Positions 28,995 through 37,431 of a DNA stretch of 37,431 nucleotides are shown here, one piece after another; the stretch's first letter is position 1, and every line of letters begins with the position of its first letter. This DNA comes from Mollicutes bacterium. Its GTDB lineage: Bacteria > Bacillota_I > Bacilli_A > RFN20 > CAG-826. The position numbers and the translations under genes are program-made. The stretch covers positions 1 to 37,431 of the forward strand of contig JALEXS010000029.1 of NCBI GenBank assembly GCA_022780025.1. Reading direction: 5' to 3'. The notes under the pieces are model-generated. The model made no database searches and was not told the DNA's origin. It saw nothing but the letters and a program-made list of their open reading frames with translations.

Positions 28995-31900
28995 TAGAAT
29001 TCGATAAAGATTTAGTTAAAGATCCTGTAGCGATTAAAAATGGCGAAGAATTTAATTCTTATTTTGAAATATTAGATGAAAATAAAAATGATTTAAGAGT
29101 ATCTTTAAATGGCAAATGGAAAGTTTTTCATAGTGATAATTTAGATACAAATTTATTAGAAAAAGATTTCGATAATACTGATTTAAAAGAAGTTATATTA
29201 CCTAATAATTTAGAATGTTTAGGAATTGAAATTCCTCAATATACAAATAGAATGTATCCTTTTGAAGGATTAGATAATCTAAAAATCGGAGAAGTTCCAA
29301 GTAAGAATAATGTAACTATTTTTCAGCGTGATTTTTTAATTAAGTCTACTAATCTCGACTATTTTATCGAATTTAATGGTTTTATCTCCTGCATTTATTT
29401 ATATATAAATGGTCATTTTGTTGGCTTTAGTAATTTAAATTATGAAGTATCAAAATTTAAAATTAACGACTATATAAAAGAAGGAAATAATAGAATTAGT
29501 ATAGTCTTATATAAGTATAGTTTTTCAACTTGGTATAATGATCAAGACTTATTTAGATTAACTGGTATTTTTAGAGATATTAATTTGATTGGTATTAATA
29601 AATATCATATTAAAGATATTCATAATAAATCTATATTAATGGAAGATTATAAAACTGGTTTATTTGATGTAGATATTAAAATTAATAATATTAAAGAAAA
29701 TCTTAAATTAAGTGTTAATTTATTATCTAAAACGAAATCTATATTCCATTCAACATATGTATTAAATGAAGATTTTATTAATATAAAAAGTAAAATTAAT
29801 AATGTAGATATATGGTCTGATGAAGAACCTAATTTATATAATTTAAGAATTCAATTAATAGATGGTAAAAAAGTAATTGAAGAATCTAATATTAAAGTTG
29901 GTTTTAGACGAATTGAAATAAGAGATGGTGTAATTTATTTAAATAATAATCGTTTATTAATTAAAGGTGTTAATAGACATGAATTTAATTGCGATAGTGG
30001 TAGAGTTATTACTAAAAAACAAATAGAAGAAGATTTAAAATTATTGAAATCTAATAATTTTAATGCTGTAAGAACAAGTCATTATCCTAATATTCCATAT
30101 TTTTATGATGTATGTGATGAATTAGGATTAATTGTAATGGATGAAGCTTCTATTGAAACTCATGGAACTTGGGATCTTAGAGATTCAAGAAAAAAAGATA
30201 AAAATTTTGAATATAAAGTATTACCTGGAAGTGATGAAAAATATAAGGAATTTACTTTAGATAGAATTAAAGCAATGTATGAAAGAGATAAAAATCATCC
30301 TTGCATTATCTTTTGGAGTTTAGGAAATGAAGCATATGCTGGAACAAATTTAGCAGAATGTTATAAATTTTTAAAAGAAAAAAATGATCAAAGAGTTATT
30401 TCTTATGAAGGTTGTGCTAATTGCTTAAAATATTCTTATATTTCTGATGTTATTGCTAGAATGTATACTAAACCTAAAGACATTATTAAATATTTAAAGA
30501 GGAATAAAAATAAGCCATTTATATTAATTGAATTTGCTCACTCAATGGGAAATTCGACAGGAAATTTCGATGAATATGTCAATTTATTCAATAAGTTTAA
30601 TAATTATCAAGGTGGCTTTATTTGGGATTTTGTAGATCAAGGATTAAAAATATCAAATAAAATGTGCTATGGCGGAGATAATTATGATTATCCAAATGAT
30701 AATAATTTCTGTGCGAATGGATTATTATTAGCTGATCGTACTACAACTAGTAAAATGAGTACAGTTAAATATTATTATCAACCTTTTAGATTCCAATTTG
30801 ATAAAGATGGAATAACAATATTTAACGATAATTTTATTAAAAACACTGCAAAACTCAAGTTTATTTATGAAATTTTAGAAAATGGAAAAGTAATATTTAC
30901 TAAAAGTTTTGAAGCTAATATATTAGCAAAAAGCTCTAAGAAAGTTACTATAAATAAAGAAATTTCTTTTAAAGATAATATAGATTATGTAGAAAGAATT
31001 AGAGCAATTTCTAAAGTAGATAATTTATATTTAAAAGCTGGAGATGAAGTTGCTTTTGAACAAAATTTCATAAAAGGTGATTTATTTAAAAGTCAATATA
31101 AACCACAAATTAAAGGAGAAAATAAGATAGAAATTTTTAAATCTTTAACTCATATAACAGTTCAAGTTGATAATTTAAAAGTAATATTTAATGGTAACAT
31201 CTCTAATATTGGTGGACTTGAAGCAATTTATTATGATGATAAACAATATATGATGGAACCTATTTTTCCTACTTTATTTAGACCGAAAATAGATAATGAT
31301 AATTTTATAAATAAGTATTTAACATCATTTTATTTTTCTAGCTCTTTTTATCCTTTCTTTAATCCTTTTTGGGGATTAAAAGTAATCGAAGAAACAAAAG
31401 ATTATGTAATAGTTAGAGTTAAATATAAAATGTTAAATGCTATTTTCTTTAGAAACTTCATTATCGATTATAAAATTACTTCTAATAAAGAAATAATTGT
31501 AAATGCTAAATATAAAACAAACAAAATGTTACCACCACCAGATATTGTTGGCTTAAGAATACCTATTAGAAAAGATTTCAAAGACTTTAATTATATAGGA
31601 TTAGGTAAAGAAGATAATTATATTGATCGATATAAAGGTATTAAATTTGGATATTATAATTCTAATGTAGATAAAGAATTTATTCCTTATTCAATACCTC
31701 AAGATTGTGGAAATCATTTAGGTAGTAAATTTATAAATATCCCAATGAATGGAAAGAATTTAAATTTCTATGCTTTAAATAATTCTTTTGAATTTAAATA
31801 TTTACCATATAACGAATTTGAAATTGAAGTTAAAAATAGAGTTGAAGAATTATTTGGTAATAAATTTAATTATTTAACAATTTCTAGTGTTAATAGAGGG

Positions 31901-32002
31901 GTTGGTGGAGATGATTCTTGGGGTGCACCAACTCATAAAAAATATCGATTAAAAGCTAATAAAAAATATAATTTTGAATTTATGATTAAAATCGAAGACT
32001 AA
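28991..32002 (+). CDS. GH2 beta-galactosidase (LacZ-type)
   Basis: RLTGIFRDI, IKGVNRHEFN, VRTSHYPNIPYFYDVCDELGLIVMDEASIETHG, WSLGNEAYAG, IEFAHSMGNSTGNFDEY, GGFIWDFVDQGL. Confidence 0.95.
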   Translation: MIEFDKDLVKDPVAIKNGEEFNSYFEILDENKNDLRVSLNGKWKVFHSDNLDTNLLEKDFDNTDLKEVILPNNLECLGIEIPQYTNRMYPFEGLDNLKIGEVPSKNNVTIFQRDFLIKSTNLDYFIEFNGFISCIYLYINGHFVGFSNLNYEVSKFKINDYIKEGNNRISIVLYKYSFSTWYNDQDLFRLTGIFRDINLIGINKYHIKDIHNKSILMEDYKTGLFDVDIKINNIKENLKLSVNLLSKTKSIFHSTYVLNEDFINIKSKINNVDIWSDEEPNLYNLRIQLIDGKKVIEESNIKVGFRRIEIRDGVIYLNNNRLLIKGVNRHEFNCDSGRVITKKQIEEDLKLLKSNNFNAVRTSHYPNIPYFYDVCDELGLIVMDEASIETHGTWDLRDSRKKDKNFEYKVLPGSDEKYKEFTLDRIKAMYERDKNHPCIIFWSLGNEAYAGTNLAECYKFLKEKNDQRVISYEGCANCLKYSYISDVIARMYTKPKDIIKYLKRNKNKPFILIEFAHSMGNSTGNFDEYVNLFNKFNNYQGGFIWDFVDQGLKISNKMCYGGDNYDYPNDNNFCANGLLLADRTTTSKMSTVKYYYQPFRFQFDKDGITIFNDNFIKNTAKLKFIYEILENGKVIFTKSFEANILAKSSKKVTINKEISFKDNIDYVERIRAISKVDNLYLKAGDEVAFEQNFIKGDLFKSQYKPQIKGENKIEIFKSLTHITVQVDNLKVIFNGNISNIGGLEAIYYDDKQYMMEPIFPTLFRPKIDNDNFINKYLTSFYFSSSFYPFFNPFWGLKVIEETKDYVIVRVKYKMLNAIFFRNFIIDYKITSNKEIIVNAKYKTNKMLPPPDIVGLRIPIRKDFKDFNYIGLGKEDNYIDRYKGIKFGYYNSNVDKEFIPYSIPQDCGNHLGSKFINIPMNGKNLNFYALNNSFEFKYLPYNEFEIEVKNRVEELFGNKFNYLTISSVNRGVGGDDSWGAPTHKKYRLKANKKYNFEFMIKIED

Positions 32003-32076
32003 TTTTGTCGTTAAAAGTTTTATATACTTGATATTTGATAAATAAAAGCATAAACTTTCATATTTGGTGGAAGGTT

Positions 32077-33540
32077 ATGGTAATTAAGAAATTTTTACAT
32101 GTAAAACACTTAGAAATGGACTTAACAAAAGGCAATTTATTTTGGAAATTTGCCCTTTTTGCCTTACCACTTGCTTTAACTACTATATTACAATTACTTT
32201 ATACAACAATTGACCTTTGGTGTGTTACTAAATATGGTGGTGGAAGTGTATCAATGAGTGCTGTTGGTTCTAATGCTGCACTTATTAATCTTATTGTTAC
32301 TGTATTTGTAAATATGTCGATGGGAGCTAATGTTGCTATATCACAAGCTAAAGGTGCTAATGATAAAGAAAAAGCTTCTAAAGTTTTACATACTTCTTTA
32401 ATTTTATCCGTGTTTAGCGGGGTTATTGTTGGAATTGTAGGGTTTTTCTTATCTGGAGTTTTATTAAAAATGATGAATACTCCAATATCTTTATTAGAAA
32501 AAGCTACTGACTATTTAAAGATTTATTTTATTGGTTTACCTTTCTTAATGATATATAACTATGGTTCTCAAATTCTTAGAGCTTTAGGTGATAGTACAAA
32601 ACCTTTATTGACTTTAATAGCTGCAGGAATTATCAATGTTGGATTTGATGTTCTTTTAGTTAAATATGCTAATCTTGATGTTGTTGGAGTTGCTATTGCT
32701 ACTATTTGTAGTGAAGCAGTTGCAGCTTTTATGACAACATTATTTTTATTTTTAAATAATAAAGGATTTGTAAAATTAAAATTTAAAAAATTAAGAATAG
32801 ATGTTCCTTCTTTAAAAGAAGTGTTAGTTATTGGTTTACCTGCAGGTATTCAAGGATTAGCTTTTTCTATACCAAACGTATTAATTCAATCAAGTTTATA
32901 CTCAATTACTAATTATTCAATTAATGGAATTCCGATTTCTCAAGATGAAATTGTTGCTGGAAGTAGTGCTGCTAGTCAATTAGAGAACTTTGCTTTTGCA
33001 ATTGAAGATGCAATCGGAGTTTCTTTATGTACTTTCGTTGGACAAAATTTCGGTGCTAAAAATAAGAAAAATATTAAAAAAGTATTTTGGATTGGATTAA
33101 GTTGGGATTTCATTACTTGTATATTAATCGCAGTTTTCTTTATTGCTTTTTCAAATCAGTTATTATCAATATTTATTACAGAAAAACAAGGAGTTATACA
33201 ATCTCATGCTATAGCTGCTGGTAAAGAAAGAATGTATATTATGATAATTCCTTATATTTTTGATGGAATAATGATTATATGTGGTGATTTTTTAAGAGGT
33301 ATGAAAAGAAGTTTACCACCAGCAATTATCACATTAGTTGGTTGTACTGGATTAAGAATTTTATTCTTATATACTTTATTTCGAATGCCTTATTTCCACA
33401 CAATTTTCTGGTTATATGCTGCTTATCCAATTAGTTGGGTACTGATTGATATATGTTATATACCAATAATGATTGTTTTAACTAAAAAATCTTTTAATGA
33501 GATTGATAATAGCTTAACTTTATCTAATCAAACTAATTAA
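32077..33540 (+). CDS. MATE-family multidrug/Na+ efflux transporter
   Basis: GNLFWKFALFALPLALTTILQLLYTTIDLWCVTKYGG and AIEDAIGVSLCTFVGQNFGAKN. Start proposed at ATG 32077 after GGTGGAAGG; the ORF track starts at TTG 32035. Confidence 0.9.
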   Translation: MVIKKFLHVKHLEMDLTKGNLFWKFALFALPLALTTILQLLYTTIDLWCVTKYGGGSVSMSAVGSNAALINLIVTVFVNMSMGANVAISQAKGANDKEKASKVLHTSLILSVFSGVIVGIVGFFLSGVLLKMMNTPISLLEKATDYLKIYFIGLPFLMIYNYGSQILRALGDSTKPLLTLIAAGIINVGFDVLLVKYANLDVVGVAIATICSEAVAAFMTTLFLFLNNKGFVKLKFKKLRIDVPSLKEVLVIGLPAGIQGLAFSIPNVLIQSSLYSITNYSINGIPISQDEIVAGSSAASQLENFAFAIEDAIGVSLCTFVGQNFGAKNKKNIKKVFWIGLSWDFITCILIAVFFIAFSNQLLSIFITEKQGVIQSHAIAAGKERMYIMIIPYIFDGIMIICGDFLRGMKRSLPPAIITLVGCTGLRILFLYTLFRMPYFHTIFWLYAAYPISWVLIDICYIPIMIVLTKKSFNEIDNSLTLSNQTN

Positions 33541-33579
33541 TAAAATTCATAATCTAAAGATTATGTCAAATAATTGATA

Positions 33580-33606
33580 ACTTATAATTTATTATAAGTC
33601 TTTTTT
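33580..33606 (+). terminator. Intrinsic terminator after the MATE gene
   Basis: ACTTATAA-TTTA-TTATAAGT-C-TTTTTT. Confidence 0.75.
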
Positions 33607-33614
33607 CTAAAGCC

Positions 33615-33636
33615 CTTTAATTTAACAAAATTAAAG
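33615..33636 (+). promoter_or_regulatory. Perfect palindrome in the nifJ promoter, possible operator
   Basis: CTTTAATTT-AACA-AAATTAAAG, 2 bp upstream of TATAAT at 33639..33644. Confidence 0.5.
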
Positions 33637-33638
33637 TA

Positions 33639-33644
33639 TATAAT
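33639..33644 (+). promoter_or_regulatory. -10 element (TATAAT) of nifJ
   Basis: TATAAT 28 bp upstream of the ATG, with AAAGGAG Shine-Dalgarno in between. Confidence 0.55.
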
Positions 33645-33671
33645 ATAAACGTTTTTAAAGGAGAAATTTAA

Positions 33672-36600
33672 ATGTCTGACGTTAAGAAAACAATGCTTAG
33701 TGTTGATGGTAATACGGCTGCAGCTCTTGGAAGTTATAATTTTACTGAAGTTGCTGCAATTTATCCTATTACTCCATCAAGTCCAATGGCTGATCATGTT
33801 GATGTATATGCAAGCCAAGGAAAAAAGAATTTTTTTGGAAATGTAGTTAAAGTTTGTGAAATGCAAAGTGAAGCTGGTGCAAGTGGTGCTTTACATGGCG
33901 CATTACAAGGTGGAAGTTTGGCAACTACTTATACAGCTAGCCAAGGTTTACTATTAATGATTCCTAATATTTATAAATGGTGTGGTGAACTCCTCCCAGC
34001 AGTTATGCATGTATCTGCTAGAAGTTTAGCTACAAGATCTTTATCTATTTTTGGTGATCATCAAGATATTTATGCTATTAGACAAACAGGTATCGCAATG
34101 CTTTGTTCACACAGTGTTCAAGAAGTTGCTGATTTATCACCTATTGCTCACTTAATAGCAATTGAAGCAAGTTATCCTATGTGCCATTTCTTTGATGGCT
34201 TTAGAACATCTCATGAAATTCAAAATGTTGAATTTATCGATGATAAAGAATGGGAAAAATTATTAGATAGAAAAGCTGTTGAACAATTTAGAGCTAGAGC
34301 TTTAAACCCACACACTCACCCAGTTACTCGTGGTGGTGCTGAAAATGATGATATCTATTTCCAAGGTAGAGAAGCACAAAACGAACACTTCAACAAAGTT
34401 ATCGATATTGCTGATAAATATTTCAAGAAAGCTAGCGAATTAACTGGAAGAACTTATGCACCATTTGTTTATGTTGGTGATCCAAAAGCTACAAAAGTTA
34501 TTATTGCTATGGGTAGTGTTACTGAAACTGCTCTTGAAGTTGTTAATGATTTAAATAAAAAAGGTGAACACGTTGGTTTAGTTAAAGTTCATTTATATAG
34601 ACCATTCAGTGCTAAACATTTAGTAAGTGTCTTACCTGAAACATGTAAAGAAATTGCTGTTTTAGATAGAACTAAAGAAATGGGCGCTGTTGGTGAACCA
34701 TTATATGAAGATGTCGTAAGTGCTTTAAAACTCGAAGGAAGAGATGTTAAAGTTATCGGCGGAAGATATGGTTTATCAAGTAGAGATACTCAACCAAAAC
34801 ACATTAAATCAGTTTATGATTTCATGTTAACAGGAAAAGAATTCCATGGATTTACAGTTGGTATTAATGATGATGTTACTCATTTGTCAATTCCTGTTGA
34901 TGAAGAATACGAAATTGCGCATAACTATACAAGCTGCTTATTCTATGGTTTAGGTAGTGATGGTACAGTTGGTGCTAATAAATCATCAGTTAAAATTATT
35001 GGTGATGCAACTCATCAATATGCTCAAGCTTATTTTGCTTACGATTCTAGAAAATCTGGTGGTGTTACAAGAAGCCACTTAAGATTTGGAAAAGAACCAA
35101 TTCACTCAACATATTACGTTGAACATGCTAACTTTATTAGCTGTTCATTAGATACTTATGTCTTTAGATTTGATATGTTAAAGAATTTAAAGAAAGGTGG
35201 AACATTCTTATTAAATACTGATATGGATGATGAAGCTTTAATTAAATCTTTACCAAATAGAGTTAAATATCAATTAGCTACTAAAGGTGCAAAATTCTAT
35301 GTTATCGATGCTAATAAGATTGCTCTTGAAATTGGTATGGGAAGACATACAAACACAATTTTACAAAGTGCATTCTTCTATTTAAATCCACAAATTATGC
35401 CTTATGAAGAAGCAAATAAATGGATGAAAAAATTAGCTGAAAAAACATATAGTAGAAAAGGACAAGAAATTGTTGAACTCAACTATAAAGCTATCGATAA
35501 AGGTACAGAAGGCTTAAGAGAAGTTAAAGTTGATCCAGAATGGGCTAAATTACCATTTAATAGAGAAAGACATATCTTAGGTGATGAATACTTCGATACA
35601 TATGTTGATCATATTAATAATCTTGATGGTTACGATATTCCAGTTTCTAAATTCACTGAATTTGAATTATTAGATGGAACTATGGAAGAAAACGTTACTT
35701 ATAAAGAAAAAAGAAGTATCGCTGATAGAGTCCCTGAATGGAATAAAGATTACTGTATTCAATGTAATCAATGTGCATTCGTTTGTCCACATGCTACAAT
35801 TAGACCTTTCTTATTAACAGAAGATGAAATTAATAATGGTCCAGAAGGATTAAAAGATATCGTTAAACCAGCTGTTGGTGGACCTCAAGTCAAAGATTAT
35901 AAATTCGTCATTCAAGTTTCTCCAATGAACTGTGTTGGCTGTGGTCTTTGTGTTAACGAATGTATGGCTAATAAGACAGCTAAAAAACTTGGTAACGATC
36001 ACTATGCATTAAAGATGGTTGAAGCTAAATCACAATTCGATAAAGAAAAGTTTGCTACATATTTATATAAGAATACTGAATATAAGACAAACTTATTCCC
36101 ATTAACAACAGTTAAAGGTGTTGGATTCTTAATGCCTTATATGGAAATTAGCGGTGCTTGTGCTGGATGTGGTGAAACTCCATATTATAGATTATTATCA
36201 CAATTATTCGGTAAAGATTTATTAATCGCTAATGCTACTGGATGTAGTTCAATCTATAGTGGTTCTACACCTCTTACTCCATTTGTTACTGATAAGAATG
36301 GTAATGGTGTTGCTTGGGCTAATAGCTTATTCGAAGATAACGCAGAATATGGCTATGGTATGAGATTAGCAACTAACTATAAATTAATGCAAATTGCTAG
36401 AATCTTAGAAGCTGCTTTAAATAGTGAAACTGTTGAAGCTAACTTAAAAGAAACAATTAAGACATATCTCGCTAATATTAAGAATAAAGATGAAGCTCGT
36501 AAGATTGTTCCAACTTTAGTTAAAGAAGTTAAAGAATCTAAAGATGAAGCTATCAAAGAAGTCTTATTATTTGAAAGAGATTTAGTTGATAAATCAGTCT

Positions 36601-37238
36601 GGATCGTCGGTGGCGATGGCTGGGCTTATGATATTGGTTACGGCGGACTTGATCACGTATTAGCTAGTGAAGATGATGTTAACGTCATGTGCTTAGATAC
36701 CGAAGTTTATTCAAATACTGGCGGTCAATCTTCTAAGTCTTCACAAACTGGTAGTATTGCTCAATTTACTGCTAGTGGTAAAAAGACAAGAAAGAAGAAC
36801 TTAGCATTAATGGCTATGAGTTATGGTACAGTTTATGTTGCTCAAATCGCTTTAGGTGCAAACCCAATGAAAGCAATTCAAGCATTCAAAGAAGCTGAAA
36901 GCTATAACGGACCTTCCTTAATTATATGTTACGCTCCATGTATTAACCAAGGTATTAAAGGCGGACTTGTTAATAGTATCGCTACTGAAAAAGAAGCTGT
37001 TGAATGTGGTTACTTCACAACATTTAGATATGATCCTCGTAAACTTGAACAAGGTAAACCAGCTCTTGAATTAGATTGTAAAGAACCTGACTTCACTAAG
37101 TTTAGAGAATTTATCTTAAAAGAAACAAGATATTCACAACTTCCAAAAGTTAATCCTGAACACTATGAAGAACTCTTCATAAAGAGTGAACAAGCTGCTA
37201 AGGATAGATGGGAAAGAATCAAGAAATTTGGTTTATAA
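33672..37238 (+). CDS. nifJ: Pyruvate:ferredoxin (flavodoxin) oxidoreductase
   Basis: YPITPSSPMADHVD, two ferredoxin motifs (CIQCNQCAFVCPHA; CVGCGLCVNEC), GACAGCGETPYYRLLSQLFG, GGDGWAYDIGYGGLDHVLA, 1188 aa. Confidence 0.97.
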   Translation: MSDVKKTMLSVDGNTAAALGSYNFTEVAAIYPITPSSPMADHVDVYASQGKKNFFGNVVKVCEMQSEAGASGALHGALQGGSLATTYTASQGLLLMIPNIYKWCGELLPAVMHVSARSLATRSLSIFGDHQDIYAIRQTGIAMLCSHSVQEVADLSPIAHLIAIEASYPMCHFFDGFRTSHEIQNVEFIDDKEWEKLLDRKAVEQFRARALNPHTHPVTRGGAENDDIYFQGREAQNEHFNKVIDIADKYFKKASELTGRTYAPFVYVGDPKATKVIIAMGSVTETALEVVNDLNKKGEHVGLVKVHLYRPFSAKHLVSVLPETCKEIAVLDRTKEMGAVGEPLYEDVVSALKLEGRDVKVIGGRYGLSSRDTQPKHIKSVYDFMLTGKEFHGFTVGINDDVTHLSIPVDEEYEIAHNYTSCLFYGLGSDGTVGANKSSVKIIGDATHQYAQAYFAYDSRKSGGVTRSHLRFGKEPIHSTYYVEHANFISCSLDTYVFRFDMLKNLKKGGTFLLNTDMDDEALIKSLPNRVKYQLATKGAKFYVIDANKIALEIGMGRHTNTILQSAFFYLNPQIMPYEEANKWMKKLAEKTYSRKGQEIVELNYKAIDKGTEGLREVKVDPEWAKLPFNRERHILGDEYFDTYVDHINNLDGYDIPVSKFTEFELLDGTMEENVTYKEKRSIADRVPEWNKDYCIQCNQCAFVCPHATIRPFLLTEDEINNGPEGLKDIVKPAVGGPQVKDYKFVIQVSPMNCVGCGLCVNECMANKTAKKLGNDHYALKMVEAKSQFDKEKFATYLYKNTEYKTNLFPLTTVKGVGFLMPYMEISGACAGCGETPYYRLLSQLFGKDLLIANATGCSSIYSGSTPLTPFVTDKNGNGVAWANSLFEDNAEYGYGMRLATNYKLMQIARILEAALNSETVEANLKETIKTYLANIKNKDEARKIVPTLVKEVKESKDEAIKEVLLFERDLVDKSVWIVGGDGWAYDIGYGGLDHVLASEDDVNVMCLDTEVYSNTGGQSSKSSQTGSIAQFTASGKKTRKKNLALMAMSYGTVYVAQIALGANPMKAIQAFKEAESYNGPSLIICYAPCINQGIKGGLVNSIATEKEAVECGYFTTFRYDPRKLEQGKPALELDCKEPDFTKFREFILKETRYSQLPKVNPEHYEELFIKSEQAAKDRWERIKKFGL

Positions 37239-37260
37239 TCCATTAACTTATTAATAATAA

Positions 37261-37290
37261 AATAGCTACTGGAAAGTAGCTATTTTTTTA
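37261..37290 (+). terminator. Intrinsic terminator downstream of nifJ
   Basis: AATAGCTACT-GGAA-AGTAGCTATT followed by TTTTT. Confidence 0.88.
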
Positions 37291-37313
37291 TATTGATTAG
37301 GAATTTCTATTTG

Positions 37314-37339
37314 GTAAAAATCATAAGCAAAAAGCTTAT
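37314..37339 (-). terminator. Possible intrinsic terminator for a minus-strand gene entering from the right edge
   Basis: On the minus strand: ATAAGC-TTTTT-GCTTAT-GATTTTTACC, a 6-bp stem with a T tract. Confidence 0.45.
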
Positions 37340-37377
37340 TAAACTAAATTTTTAAAAAAATATTTGTTATGAAAAGC

Positions 37378-37431
37378 TTATTTTTTAATTTTTGCGTTAT
37401 AAATATCTAGAGGAACAAATTTATCTTTACC
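37378..37431 (-). CDS. C-terminal fragment of an ORF truncated by the window edge (...GKDKFVPLDIYNAKIKK*)
   Basis: Open minus-strand frame from the window end to TAA at 37380..37378, followed by a terminator-like hairpin, convergent with nifJ. Confidence 0.35.
   Translation of the reverse strand, partial: GKDKFVPLDIYNAKIKK

Noticed and set aside
1-37431. Possible alternative genetic code (UGA=Trp) suggested by the Mollicutes-like AT-richness
   Set aside because: TGA acts as a stop in ATGA overlaps (8807, 12128, 28994), and the tryptophan codons I checked in conserved motifs are TGG.
1-37431. CRISPR arrays, tRNA/rRNA genes, IS elements or prophage
   Set aside because: No regularly spaced repeats, no cloverleaf or rRNA-like GC-richer block, and no transposase, integrase or phage structural proteins among the ORFs.

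Overview
The window is an AT-rich segment that looks like a chromosome from a Firmicutes/Mollicutes-like gut bacterium (lineage is inference). It uses the standard bacterial code: TGA is a real stop in several ATGA gene overlaps, and Trp is encoded by TGG. Almost all genes are on the + strand and tightly packed. In order: a Zn-dependent phospholipase C-like protein (-), a PHP-domain histidinol-phosphatase-like protein, a JetA-JetB-JetC (Wadjet/MksBEF-type SMC) cluster with no JetD next to it, glgC-glgD-glgA, an unknown membrane protein, a single-chain L-serine dehydratase, a very small solo HTH protein (-), leuS, tex, an unknown 485-aa protein, a DUF2130-like coiled-coil protein with a possible nuclease core, htpG, a sugar operon (GPH/MelB-like transporter, GH13, GH36, GH2), a MATE transporter, and nifJ (pyruvate:ferredoxin oxidoreductase). 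The strongest non-coding signals are two CIRCE-like operators flanking the htpG promoter, palindromes embedded in the sugar-operon and nifJ promoters, two probably leaderless genes, and several intrinsic terminators. I saw no CRISPR array, rRNA, tRNA or transposase. The best candidates for unusual biology are the JetABC locus lacking JetD and the unknown-protein/DUF2130 pair. Neither can be shown to be a new system from sequence alone.
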